A DNA stretch of 64,000 nucleotides, taken from positions 16,678,001 through 16,742,000 of the forward strand of contig CM060732.1 of NCBI GenBank assembly GCA_030704615.1, written 5' to 3'. The DNA is from Takakia lepidozioides (lineage: Eukaryota; Streptophyta; Takakiopsida; Takakiales; Takakiaceae). Under the pieces are notes generated by a model. The model was not told the DNA's origin. It worked only from the letters and a program-made list of their open reading frames with translations, and searched no databases. This document shows, piece by piece, positions 34,741 to 46,720 of this stretch (positions within the stretch are counted from its first letter, which is position 1; each line of letters begins with the position of its first letter). The position numbers and the translations under genes were made by a program.

Positions 34741-35880
34741 CTCTTCCAAATTTGGAAATGCGGCAGATTAAAAAATACAAAAATAATAGTTTTTAAATTT
34801 GACCTTGCCGTTTTTGGAAGTTCCAAATCCTGTAATGCGACGAAGATATGTCGTCAGTAACAATTCCGCTCATGGTTTTTTAAATCCGTTCAAGGAAATG
34901 AGTGACCGTGCAATGAGAAATCCAGTATACCGCAACAAAAAGACGCCGCATACTGGCCTGTATAGAGTATTCTGCGGGTTTATATGCCTTAACATTGGAA
35001 TGAAGCTGACCCTTCTGCCGCGATTGTATGATCCCCATGCACCAATAGAGTCTGTAGTATTTCAAAATTGTGGCATCTTCGGGTATTCGGCGGGAAAGGT
35101 GTACGACTCAACTGGGAAATGCGGTGCCACATTACGGCTCTCACGTGCGAGATTTCTGGGGGGTTCGCTGTTGGCGACGGTCGGCTCCCTGAAGACTCGG
35201 TCTGACTATCTTACTATGACGAAGGCCGCAACTAAAAAACCAGCAACTATGTATGTCATTGGATTTCTAGCTTCAATACGCACCCATAGCAACTCTCCAA
35301 TCATGAATCTGATAAGAAATGACTCCGCTATGGACTTTTGGAACACCGTCATTGTGGACTGTTACCGCAATGAATGGAATTACAATGGACTCAAGTTCTC
35401 CTATGTGCCATTAGTGAATTCCATTGAAATTTGAACATAAGGTGGCCATTTTGGTCCACATCATAGGTATGGATTTGAAATGGCAAAATCATTTGTCATT
35501 TGACTCATATGGACTGATATATTTAAAAACAATAGGCGTTTTTTAAAAAGTCCATAGCTCATCTTGTTTTTTGGATTTTGGGTGTCATTTGTTTTCTAGA
35601 AGTATAAAAACCTATAATCTTCAATGGCTAGGTGTCATATTGATTTTTTTTTAATTTTTAGTTTTTCATAATTTCTCTAAATAATATACTAAAATATTTA
35701 ATGAATTATATATTTAATATTTGGGGTATGACTCTTTACTAAATATGTTCAATATACCATTATCTATCACTAAAAAAATATTTTGGGATAGTATCCTCAA
35801 CTTTTTTTTTTTGGTCATGGACTTTCATGGAGCAGGATCTGCCGTTTTTGGTCCACTCAACCCTGCAACTACCCGCCACA
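34741..35880. other. AT-rich stretch with one unrecognised open frame (34799-35434)
   Basis: The 211-residue frame has no domain I recognise and may be chance. The stretch may be the body of a non-autonomous element behind the 34651 terminus. 35640-35820 is very A+T-rich. Confidence 0.3.
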
Positions 35881-35939
35881 CGAGCCCCAATTTTTGCTTT
35901 ACGTAAGACAAGTGAAGGGAGAAGGCGATAGGAGCCGAG

Positions 35940-38026
35940 CCCAAATTGGATCAAGGGGATCTTGGAGAAATACCAGGATGTGACGCCAGAGGATTTACCA
36001 AGCGGCTTGCCACCGCGAATGGGAGTTGACCACAAGATTGAGGTGATACCGGGATCGGAGCCGCCTGCCAAGGCGCCCTACCGGTTGAGCCACAAAGAGT
36101 TGGTCGAGCTGAAGACTCAGCTCAAGGATCTAATGTCAAAGGGGTACATCCGGCCGAGTAAGTCACCTTTACGGAGCCCCGGTGCTATTTGCAGACAAGA
36201 AGGATGGGATGTTGCGGATGTGTGTCTATTACAGGGCTCTGAATAAGGTGACTATAAAAAACCGGTACCCTTTGCCAAGGATCGACGACCTTTTCGATCG
36301 GTTGGTAGGAGTGAAGTATTTCAGCCGGATCTATTTGCACTCTGGCTATCATCAAATTCGAGTGGCGGAAGGAGATGAGGAGAAGACCGCGTGCAGGACA
36401 AGGTATGGTTCATATGAGTTCTTGGTGATGCCTTTTGGGCTCACCAACGCACCCGCAACCTGTAGCACGCTGATGAACAACCTTCTCCAGGAGTGGCTGG
36501 ATGACTTTGTGATCGTGTACATCGACGACATCTTGGTGTACTCGAAAACAAATGAGGAGCACCTGGAGCACCTCAAAAGGATGTTCCAGAAATTGCGGGA
36601 AGGGAAGCTGTATGCCAGAGCTTCAAAGTGTGAATTCGGGGTCACAAAAGTGCAGTTCCTGGGGCATGTGATTACACAAGATGGGATCAAAATGGATGAC
36701 AAAAACGTGAGGGCGATCTTGGACTAGGAGCCTCCGACTTCGGTCCCGGGAGTGCGATCCTTCCTAAGACTCGCCTCCTATTACCGAAAGTATGTGAGAA
36801 ATTTTGCCAAGATCGCGGGGCCGCTATCAGACCTTTTGTGTAAATCCAAGGTATGGGCATGGAGCACCTTTTATGGCCAAGCTTTTGCCGAGTTGAAGTA
36901 GCGGATGGCGGAAGCTCCAGTCTTGAAAATCCCGGAGTTTGACTGTCCGTTTGAGATTCATACAGATGCGTCGGACTTCGCGATTGGGGGTGTACTTATG
37001 CAAGATGGACATCCAATGACTTACGAAAGTAAGAAACTGAATGAAGTGGAGCGATGGTGGCCAACGCATGAGAAAGAGATGAAGGCGGTGGTGCATTGCC
37101 TTGAGCTTTGGCGCCACTATGTTGGTTCCAACCCGGTGAAGGTATTCACGGACAATGTTACGGTGAAGTATTTTGCCACGCAGCCTAAGTTGTCCCCAAA
37201 ACAACTTAGATGGCAAGACACTTTGGCGGTGTTTGACGTGGATATCCAGTACAAACCGGGACGGGACAATGTGGTAGCCGATGCCTTAAGTAGAAAGCAG
37301 CAGTTCATGTTGGTGTACAGGGTCAAGACGGCGCTCCAAAGAAAGATCCGGAAGGCTTACCAGAAGGATGAGATGGTGAAGTCCGTGATGCGGGACTTAA
37401 GGATGGGGGTTAAATCGCAGTTTCACTTGCAAAATGACCTACTTCGGTACAAGCAAAAGCGTCTCTATGTGTTGAAGGGAGGGATCAAAGATAGTCTCTT
37501 GAGATAATGCCATGATGGTTCACTTGCGGGCCACGGCGGAGCCAAGCGCACCGCGGCACTCCTGAAGAAAGAGTATTTCTGGCCCAAACTGAGGGAGGAG
37601 GCCGAGGAGTATGTCAAGACATGCACCACATGCCAACAAAACCGGAGCGAGTACAAAAAGCAAGCTGGGCTATTACAACCCTTGCCGATTCCAGAGGGGT
37701 CTTGGGAAACTGTCTCGATGGATTTCATGACTGCTATGCTGCTGTCAAAAGGATTCGATGCAATCATGGTGGTGGTGGATAGGTTCAGTAAAATGGGCCA
37801 TTTCATTCCCACCAAGGAGACGGCAACGGCACAGGAGACGGGGTGACTTTACTTCGCCCACGTCTTCAAGCATAATGGACTCCCGAAGGATATTGTCTCG
37901 GACCGCGATCCAAAGTTTACAAGTAATTTTTTGAGGGCACTCTAGAAGAAAATGGGGACGAGGCTCAAGATAAGCACCGCCTTCCGACCTATGACGAACG
38001 GCCAAACGGAAAGGGTGAATTCCGTG
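35940..38026 (+). pseudogene. Ty3/gypsy chromovirus pol: reverse transcriptase, RNase H, N-terminal integrase
   Basis: Reverse transcriptase: [23 protein letters not shown] and [14 protein letters not shown] (36330-36550). RNase H: IHTDASDFAIGGVLMQDGHP (about 36955), TDN at 37150, and YKPGRDNVVADALSRK. Integrase: zinc finger (H....H then CTTCQQN), MDFMTAM, SDRDPKFTS and TNGQTERVNS, where element 2 interrupts. In-frame stops occur at about 36725, 36900, 37505, 37844 and 37943; several sit where Trp or Gln is expected. A frame change lies near 36180. Gag, protease and the 5' LTR are absent, so the copy is truncated and dead. Confidence 0.92.
38018..38026 (+). repeat. Target-site duplication of element 2, left copy
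   Basis: AATTCCGTG, repeated at 49739-49747. Removing the element plus one copy restores the integrase reading GQTERVNSVVKQILRNY. Confidence 0.9.
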
Positions 38027-38210
38027 CAACGACGCAATGGCGTGAGCGTTGCGCGTGAGCGCGCGAGCGTACGCTCACGCAGGAGTGACGTGGCGTGAGC
38101 CTGCACCCACGCTGACGTGGCGTGAGCGTCATGTCAGCATGCTGATGTGGCGGCAAATGATGACGTGGCACTATCCGTCATCTGTCACGTCAGCATTAAC
38201 ATGCGCCGCC
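38027..38210 (+). repeat. Left terminus of element 2
   Basis: Dense GCGTGAGC and TGACGTGGC words, both orientations, over about 150 bp. Confidence 0.7.
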
Positions 38211-38691
38211 TATAACCGAGGATGGTCTTATGACCGTGGAATTAATGCAGGGAATCTTGCCTAAATAGAATCAAGACTACCATGAGGCCTACAATTGTAG
38301 CATCCAACATTGTGCAATTACAAATGTTTGTTTCACTTTTACAATTACGAGGACGAGAAAATATCCTCACAAGTGTGCGCCATAAAGGCTGCCACGGGAA
38401 GACCTTCCTCCCTCCTCAAATAACAATGAGAGTTAGGATCATCTTCAAAAGATGATTATAGTGCATAGCGACAGCAAGACATGTAGACTTCGAACGGTGC
38501 AATGACAAATGTGCTTTTAAAAGTTGTCACTCAGAGCTCACTCCGTATAGTTGGAGGCCATATCATTGCACCGCCAACGAATTGATGTGAATTACACATT
38601 TCAAATCATGGTCGTCCACATACCACATTGCATAGTTGATGCTACCCATGTGTTGTATCCCGCTGCAATAGAGTATCGACCTCGTTGAAAC
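38211..38691. other. 3' flank of the element 2 transposase; nothing recognised
   Basis: No coding signal or repeat was identified between the terminus and the transposase stop codon. Confidence 0.5.
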
Positions 38692-41600
38692 TCATAGTGG
38701 CCTGGTGAATGAAGTTGTCACGTTTGGGATCGCAAACCATCCTCTTAAAAATATGAAATACAAATGTTTGCAGGATATGAATTTACCTCTCTTGCCCAAA
38801 CTGGTTGATAGCATATTCACAAAATCAGGACATGTGCAATTGGGGAAACTGGAAACCGTGATGTCGTAGGTCCTGTCATGAACAGCAGATGTGGAAGTGA
38901 TGATTGTGAATACCCGACCATATCCTGGATCGGGTACTTTCGTGGTGCTTCCAACACGAGCTTGGAGCATTCTTGCGGACTCCACTTTGCCAAAGTTTTC
39001 AGCGGTTGGAGGGAAACGCCGAACGAGCTTTCCATCTCGTTTGGTTGGCCACAAGTCAGGATTTGCCGGGGGGACCCGGGAGGACGCAGAAGTAGTAGCA
39101 CATGCATGGAGTTGGGGTTGTCTCGCAAGGGAAATTCCTGCCTCCTCTAGCATTTCAATCTCCTGAAAGCTGAGATGTGTTCCCACCTTGGAGGAGATGG
39201 CTTCATCACTACGGAAGGACGCACAGTTCCATGCACACATCTGGCACAATCATCTGCGCAGAACCAGAACTTGTGGTTCTTGGCTTCTGGTTGACCGTAT
39301 GGACGCATCAAACCCGTGAAAGTCGGAGCAGGAGTTCGGGCACCACCTCTGGATATAGATGAAGTGCACTTCTCGAAATTAGTTGCCCTGATCGCTGTAC
39401 ATTTCACACGAGACCCTACACTTGTGCGTTCTATGTGCCAAACGTGGTCGGGGCATGCGGACTCAAGCACATCAAGGGGGTTGTTTCTCTCCTGCACCAT
39501 TTCAGTGGCACTGTTTGATGCTGGAGCTTGCCGTCGTGTTGGAGGTTCCTCCACAATGGAGGTTCCGGACATGGAACTGTCATGCAGGGGAACATGAGGC
39601 TTCGAGAAGTTATCACTGTCTGCCCTGTGCGAATCAGAATCCGAACCAGGTGGAGTGTTCAATTTCCTCTTACAAGAGCCGAATCTCTCCTCCCCTTCAA
39701 GATGTGGAACTCTAGAAACAAGTGGCGTTCCCTGGGCATACATGCTCACCGCCCGTGCTATCTTGATTGGATCCCCAGATCTGTTTGCAGCACGCAACAT
39801 CAACTCCCATTTGTCCGGACCCTTGCCACCAACCCCACCTCGTAAGAAATCACGGTATCGGGTTTGTTGTTGCAAGGCACGTATCAAATCATCTGTTGTT
39901 GCCACATACAAATCCCGACCTCGTTTCCCAGACTGCTGCAACCATGCGTTGTGCACAGTTTCTGCCAAATTGCAAGATGGCATGTCCGCCATTTCCTCAA
40001 TGGACATGTTCTGCAAAGTGCAGAACCACACTTCAAAACAGTGAACAGAAAACAACATAAAGAAAGCGATGACACAATAAAATGGAAAGTAAATGTATGA
40101 ATAAAGCAATAAATATAAGCCTCGTACCACTGGCATGGCTGCTCCCCACTGTCTATACCGGAAGTGCCAAAATGACAGCCAATCTTCCAATGCTCTCATA
40201 CTCTCAAGTGATGCAGCTCCGGATAGAACCACCAGGCACGAATTGTCTGGAACAAAGTGTCCGCCTCCTTCATTGTTCTAGCATCTTTGTACTCTTTGCA
40301 CAATTTACGGTGCTAAGTCTGCATCTCTGGTTTGATGTCCGACTTTGTATGTTTTTCCAGAGATTGTGTCCAATGGAATAGACATGTACGCTCTCTTCCT
40401 CGCATTGGCACTTTTGGGTCGCCCGATCCGAAGACAATACGAACAGCATTGAAATTTGCTTGAGCACTATCCGCCATGAAACCTGCGAAATTTGGAGATG
40501 GCAGCCCATGACACGTATCAGGGAATTTCACATGAGCTTCTGGGATTCCGTATCCTCGGATTGCATGTCACAAACTGCAATTGTCATAACTCGTTGGTAC
40601 ACTGGATCGTAGACATGACAAGCCATTGTCGTCCAATCCTTCACTCGTTTCACATGATCAAACATAAGAAAACAGTTCTGCAAGTCCCCAGTCTTCTGCA
40701 TCCGCTTCACGAGGCTAACCCCACTGCCCTCCCCAACAGTCGACATTTTGAAAAGAAAAACTTTGATGGCACCTTGACCTGGGAATACATTGTCCTGGAT
40801 GTAATCGTACTTGCTCACTCGTTTCAACTCCAAAATGTTGTCTATGTAGCCTCTGATACCAGAGCCCATTCTTAATGCATTGATCTGATGCCGAATGTTA
40901 GGTGAACTCAAAGTGGAGAAATGATCCATGACCAGGTCCAATGCTGCACCGTCAAGTTTAGTCCCCACAGAATCCCCTTCACTCAAAATATGGCTTTCCA
41001 AGAAGGACTTGCTTGCGCCAAGAGCAATTGCAGATGTTGTTGCGGATGGGTTTCTCCCGAACTCCTGTTTAATCAACCTCGATACTGTCTCAACACTCTC
41101 CCTGTAATCCCCCTTCGAGACAAGATGGTTATGGAATCCGAAATGCACACAAGCTCTTGTCATTGTTTTCAAACGGTGGACAACATAGTACATTCTTGCT
41201 CCGCAGAGCGCCAAGCAGGATGGCACAAGTTTGCAGAATTTGCAGACGAAAGTGTTTGCCGGTGGAGGGGCAGTCCCAGGCTGAAATGGATTTTCCGCCA
41301 GACCCTCCCATTCGCTTTGATTATGAACCCCAGACTGAAGAAAGTGTCTGCAATTCAAATTATCACACCTAAGGTGTCCATTGCAAACTGTTCTCCTGAA
41401 AACAAGCTTGTCATCATTCTGAATATTGGATGTTTTTGTTCTGCACCACGGGTGCCCGTCGTGTTTCTTGTCCATTCCATGCATCATGATTGTTACACCT
41501 CCAACTCGCGGAGGAGGAGGCAGCTCGAATAGGATATCGCCATCAAAAGTCTCTGGCAAGAACTTCACAGGCACCTGCTTCAAAGATTCCCAATCAATTC

Positions 41601-42129
41601 CTCGCAACTCACTTTTGAATCCAGCCATTCCTCCCATCGCCCGTAATTTTGGAATGACACTACAAATCTCTTCTTCATCAGCTTCTCCAACCACAGTAGG
41701 AAGGACTGGATTTGGAATTTCACTTATGTCATCATCGGACGAATCCGAAAGCTCAACGATTGGAGTGGAGGACGTCTGTTCTTTTTTCACCACCACCTCC
41801 CTCTTGTCTTCAACGACCGAAGCAGCAGTCCCGGGCGTCACATATGACCCAAGGGACTTTCGCCGAGGCTCTCCAAGTACTCTGTATCGACCAGGGCGCA
41901 CTCTCCACTGGCTGATATGAGCCGTCTCATCACGGTTTTGGAAAGAGTATTTCAACAACTTCCCTTTCAAATCGTACACCTCTTTCTCCAAAAAGATGGA
42001 GCCATTCTGAAGCTGAAAACGGGTAGCCAAGACATGTTCCAGAACAATTGCAAATCCATTGTCAAGGACTTCCTGGGAGAACGGCACTGGTTTGTCGTCA
42101 GAGAAGAACTCCGCTTCAGAGGAAGCCAT
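38692..42129 (-). pseudogene. Element 2 transposase: MULE-like DDE with SWIM finger
   Basis: This is the best-preserved family member. From ATG at 42129 it reads without break to 40531, through TPIVELSDSSDDDISEIPN and the zinc cluster (GHPWCRTKTSN, CNGHLRCDNLNC, FVCKFCKLVPSC, ACVHFGFHNH). The first DDE segment (FLMFDHVKRVKDWTTMACHV) is included. A TGA then replaces the Trp of LMWNSL, and a frame change follows. GFMADSAQANFNAV and TCLFHWTQSL are readable at 40490-40360. A TAG lies at about 40317. 40232-39147 carries FWHFRYRQWG, an intron at about 40128-40019, MSIEEMADMPSCNLAETVH, and a Cys cluster CADDCARCVHGTVRPS. The last exon (39160-38692) holds a canonical SWIM finger: NCTCPDF then SCKHLYFIF. 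Confidence 0.87.
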
Positions 42130-42882
42130 CTTCCTTCCTCGCGTACGTTGATACCTTGCTATCGCAGACCTAGTGTAAATCGGTTTACTGATGTCTCCAA
42201 AACACAGTTGAAGAATGAGCAGAGAATATGGCGGAGGAAGCTCAGACGACGACTGTGCATATTCTGTTATTCTTTCCAGATATGTAGCCGTCCATTTTAA
42301 TTACTTTTCTTGTGGGCCCAGTGGTCAGAGTATCCATAGGAGCAATGTCGGCAGCTGTTAAACCGTTAATCAGAACCTCATCAATAAACACAATAACAAG
42401 CCGACTTCCTGGAAGCATGCCACAGGATCTGAGGGTGGGATTGCAGATTAAGTAAATGTATCTTTATACTACTACCAATGATCATGCGCACCTGGAAAGT
42501 TCAAAATGTGAAACGAACGTGGGGTTGGCTAACAAGGATGACCGTGTATGATATCCCAAATTTGTCATCAAACTCTCGTTCATTTACATATATTTGTCTA
42601 AGAATGTGCGCCAAGATTTCTGGGATTCGTTGTTATTTTTAAATATTGAAACCGTTCTAATAAAGAACACGCCGTTTATTTTGGGCGACACACGTCAGAC
42701 ATCGATAACTGAATATGAACAGCTGTACACTAATTGCTGGCATGTGCACTAATAAGGGAACGACTATGTGTAACGGTCACGCGAGAGGGAATCCGATGCT
42801 TCTAGAGACAAGCAACAACGCACGCAATCCCGCAAGAAATCGGGAGTCACTTCGTTTTTCTACTTTTCGCGCTTAGAGGGAG
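42130..42882. promoter_or_regulatory. Divergent promoter region of element 2
   Basis: Non-coding gap between the head-to-head genes. It shows no evident similarity to the corresponding gap of element 1. Confidence 0.5.
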
Positions 42883-43439
42883 AGTGGTAGTCAAGCTGGA
42901 GAGGGTTCCTTCTACAATACGAAAGAGAAGAAAGTCTCTTTATTTTACTTCCCTTAGAGAGAGACGCAGAGCAAGAGAGCAAATGACGAGGCGTCGTTTG
43001 TTGGAGAACACAGGGCCAAGGCAGCAGGTGAACGCGGAGACTGATTCACAAGAGCAGACCGAGACTGAGGCAGCGGCTGTGACACAGTCGGCGATAACAG
43101 TGCGCATTGGAAACCAGCCTGTGTTTGCAGAGATGACTCGCAGGGAAACTGAAGGAGGTGGAAGCACGAGGAACGTTGAACCGGGAGAAGGTCCAGAAAC
43201 CCTAGAGCAGACAGAAATTCCAACAGATGTGAGAGGGAAGAGGAAAGCTGCAGAAGGGGATCCAATTTCAAAACCTAAGAAGGCGCCAGTAAGTTTTCTC
43301 TAACTTACATTTCATTGTTGAAGATCTGCGTAGAGATTGAGTGGAATGTCCCAGAAATGGATTGTCGCTACCGACCATCACCACGAAACAACGGTGATTT
43401 GCTTTCTACTCCTCTGTTAAGGGTTTACCGCACAATGAG

Positions 43440-44100
43440 TGGGTGACTGACGGTACCGTCAATCACCGTTGTTCAGATCATACAGTCTGTCTGATTGCCT
43501 TTCAAGCAGTCCTTCCTCTTTCCTTCTTTAGCAGGAACATGTGATTGAAGTCTACTGAATTGCGAGCGTCGTTAACGCCATTCGATTCTCCTCATGAGAT
43601 TTATTTACCTATGTGTTTGAAGAGAGAGTGAGGGTCGGCATATTCAGTCATAATGTATTGCAATGCATTTTCTTTGTATGAGGTTGAATAGATAGAGAAG
43701 TGGAAAGGCGGTACCGCCAAACAAAGATTTGAAGACCATACTGTAGATTCAGGTAGAGTATCGATTGGAAAGTACTCTCGACATAGACAGGAAACCGTGA
43801 ATGCTTGCGACGGTAATCACAATGGAGTCAATTTGAATAATCTGCACTTACTGTCCGCCCTAAACTATACTGAATGTCATTGCCGCCAATCACTTACACA
43901 TATATGTCATTACACAACACCGATCCGGCAGGTCCTTATCTTTTGTGATTGTCGTTAACGCCGTTCGCTATCGCTCTCGCTTTTGTTTTGAATTCGGCAG
44001 GATCAACTTTGCTTGTGTAGATGGTTCTGAATTTGTTTCACACCATTCATTGTGAGTTTCTTCGAGACAGAGTGATGGTCGTTACCGCCGTTCACTATTT
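43440..44100 (+). repeat. Palindromic sites in intron 1 of the element 2 methyltransferase gene
   Basis: GACGGTACCGTC (about 43448) and GGCGGTACCGCC (about 43708) are perfect palindromes. GTCGTTAACGCC (43568 and 43953) and GTCGTTACCGCC (44082) are half-conserved versions, each followed by RTTCRC-like bases. They are dispersed rather than tandem. Confidence 0.7.
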
Positions 44101-45959
44101 GCAAATTACTCAGTCAGATTTGAATGGCATCGTGCAGAAAACTGTGAGGTCCAAGCCTACAGGATCAGAGGGGAAAGGATCTGGAGATGGGGATGAGTCT
44201 GGAAAAAGCTCAGAGAATACAGATGAAGCAGATGAATCTGAAGTGCACTACCTTGACAAGGTGAAAGAACTCATGTCATTCCAGAAGGTAAACTCTCAGG
44301 AGGTTATAAGGGACATGCTCGTATCTGGAGGGCGTCTGGACATCCCTCTGTGCCGGATGATATCTATGCTTGTTGTGCGTCCACCTCTTTCCCATGACAT
44401 AACAAAATTGGAGAGTGATTTTGTGCATGGATACAGACTTGGTGCACAAGTTTTTTATGTGTCACTGACGGATATAAATGGGAAAAGCACATTAGTGTCT
44501 CCAGAGATCAGTGATAACTGGGATGAGTGGTGGAAAGATGCCAATGAGGAGTTCGAGCTGGGCCTCATGATGGGAAAGAACACCCAGCAATTCTGCAACC
44601 ACATGTTCTATGTCTGGGACGGCAACCACCGATTGCTGGCATGGATAGGATACATCCAGAAACACCATGCGAAAGACAAAGACAAGCATGTTGCTGTGGA
44701 GGCAATGGTTTTGGATCCAGGAAACGACATGCTAGGCTTCTTACAGCTATGCACGACGTGAACAAGTAAGTCATCCTAGAGATTTCATTCCCTCTGTAGT
44801 GTCTTGTTAATCCCCAAAAAATAGTGTTAAGGAATGCAATGTTTCCAATGTTTTTGCAGATCGACAGAGAAATCGCATGTGACAACAAGCTTGGTCCACA
44901 CACTATTCCAAATTCAGAGGATTGGTCTGATGAAGCTGGATGATTTTGGACAGTACTCCCACCCAATATAATCAAGAAGTGCGAAACAGGAAGAGCTGCA
45001 GGCACTTGGTATTCTTTGACTCGAGAGGCGTTTCTGGAGTACATGTATGCGGTAAGCCCGAGTCTGTACTCAGTTTACTTTTCGAATACATGTTTGTAGT
45101 CCCTTCGGTGCTAATCACTATTTGAATCAATGCAGCAAGAACTGGCAGAGGCAGCTGAGAAGGGAAAATCCGAATATTACCGCACTACACCAGAGGAACT
45201 AAGACATCAAAGGGTGTGGAAGCAGCAATAAAGAAGGAGTTTGAAATGCGAAGAACCAAATTGATGTCCGCCTTCGGAAAGCAGCTTAGAATAGTAGATC
45301 CTGGACTTGGTTCTGAGTTCCTTCAGCAGATCAAATCTCACTATGACAAGCATGTGCATCCGGAAATGCAGCAGGAGAAATTGCACCGGTTGGTCATATC
45401 CATGGTCGACCCACAAACAAAAATAAGGTGGCTGGAGATATGGAACTCAGATCAGACAGTAAAGGACTTGAATCAGTTCCCAAAGAGCACCATACAGCCT
45501 GGCACAAAGGTGGAAGGAATCAGTGATTTGGTGTTTGATAACTGGCTCCACAAGGCTACATTTTGGAGTCAGGTGTGTATTCAAATAAGCCGTTTTCTTT
45601 TCTTCAATTATGTGATGAGTATCTTATTTGCAATACTGACAAATATACAATTTGCAGCTCGAAAAGCGCGTCGTCATTGTGCTGGATCAGACTTTGAAGG
45701 ACTTGAACATTTCGATTGTTTCCCCTCCCCAATTGTCATTGGAGGCATACATAAGGAAGTGGAGAGGTCTCACCTGGAGATACTGTTTTTTCCGGGAGTT
45801 CTCCAAAGATGGTAACATTTTACGGTCCAACGACTTTGACAGTCAGGTTGGAGGAGAGTGGGCCATGATGCGAGTTGTGTACAGGTGCAATATCATACTG
45901 GAAACTCTACTGCATTTTTTGGGAAATAATTTGGCTTCATAAGGATTGTAATCATAGAT

Positions 45960-46720
45960 CCAAATTGAATGTCGTTGACGACATTCACTTCTTTGTCTGA
46001 GTCATTCTTAAGCGAGAATTTGAATTCACCTGGATTAGGAGCTTAGGGTGTAATTATAGTGTCCCTGATTAGAATTGATAATGTCCCTGAAGGCGTTGAC
46101 GACATTCACATCCAGAGTTGTTGAGAGGTCCTCAGAGTTATGTAAGTTTTTGTAATGTCCATAGAGTTTACAGTGAGGGTTCTCACTTCAGTTTGCTGAA
46201 TGTCAATGCAAACATTCAGTTGTTCTGCATTGCTTTTGCCTCTTGCGAGAAATCTTGAGGCTTGATTAGCTGTGTTATCAGAGATCCAAAGTGAATGTCG
46301 TTGACGACATTCACTTCTATGTCTGTGTCATTCACCAGCGACAATTTGAATTTACATGGATTGGGAGCTAATTAATTGGTTCCTTGTTGGTAATTTTGTG
46401 AATGGCGTTGACGCCATTCACATCCAGTGTTATTATGAGGTCCTCAGTGTTATGTTCGTAATGAATGTCCATTGAGTTTTTGGGGAGGGTTTCTTAGTCG
46501 AGTTTCTGATTTCCATCCAATGATTTTGCCTCTTTTGAGAAATCATTAGGCTTGATTAGCAGTGTATTCACAAATCCAAAGTGAATGTCGTTGACGACAT
46601 TCACTTCTATGTCTGTGTCATTCCAAAACGAGAGTTTGTCACGTGGATTAGGGTGTATTTACAGTATCATTGAATGGAATGTTTTGAATGGCGTTGACGA
46701 CATTCACATCCGGAGCAGTT
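45960..46720 (+). repeat. Six palindromic sites in intron 5 of the element 2 methyltransferase gene
   Basis: Half-site GTGAATGTCGT, centre TG, then its exact complement ACGACATTCAC, complete or nearly so at about 45966, 46291 and 46580. Variants with GGCG/CGCC or one changed arm lie at about 46088, 46398 and 46684. Surrounding words (TCTATGTCTGTGTCATTC, GGATTAGGAGC, TTGTGAGGTCCT) also recur, so this is a decayed array with a period near 290-300 bp holding two sites each. Confidence 0.9.

Noticed and set aside
34799-35434. 211-residue open frame as a gene
   Set aside because: No motif, AT-rich surroundings, no splice or start context; retained only as an unrecognised frame.
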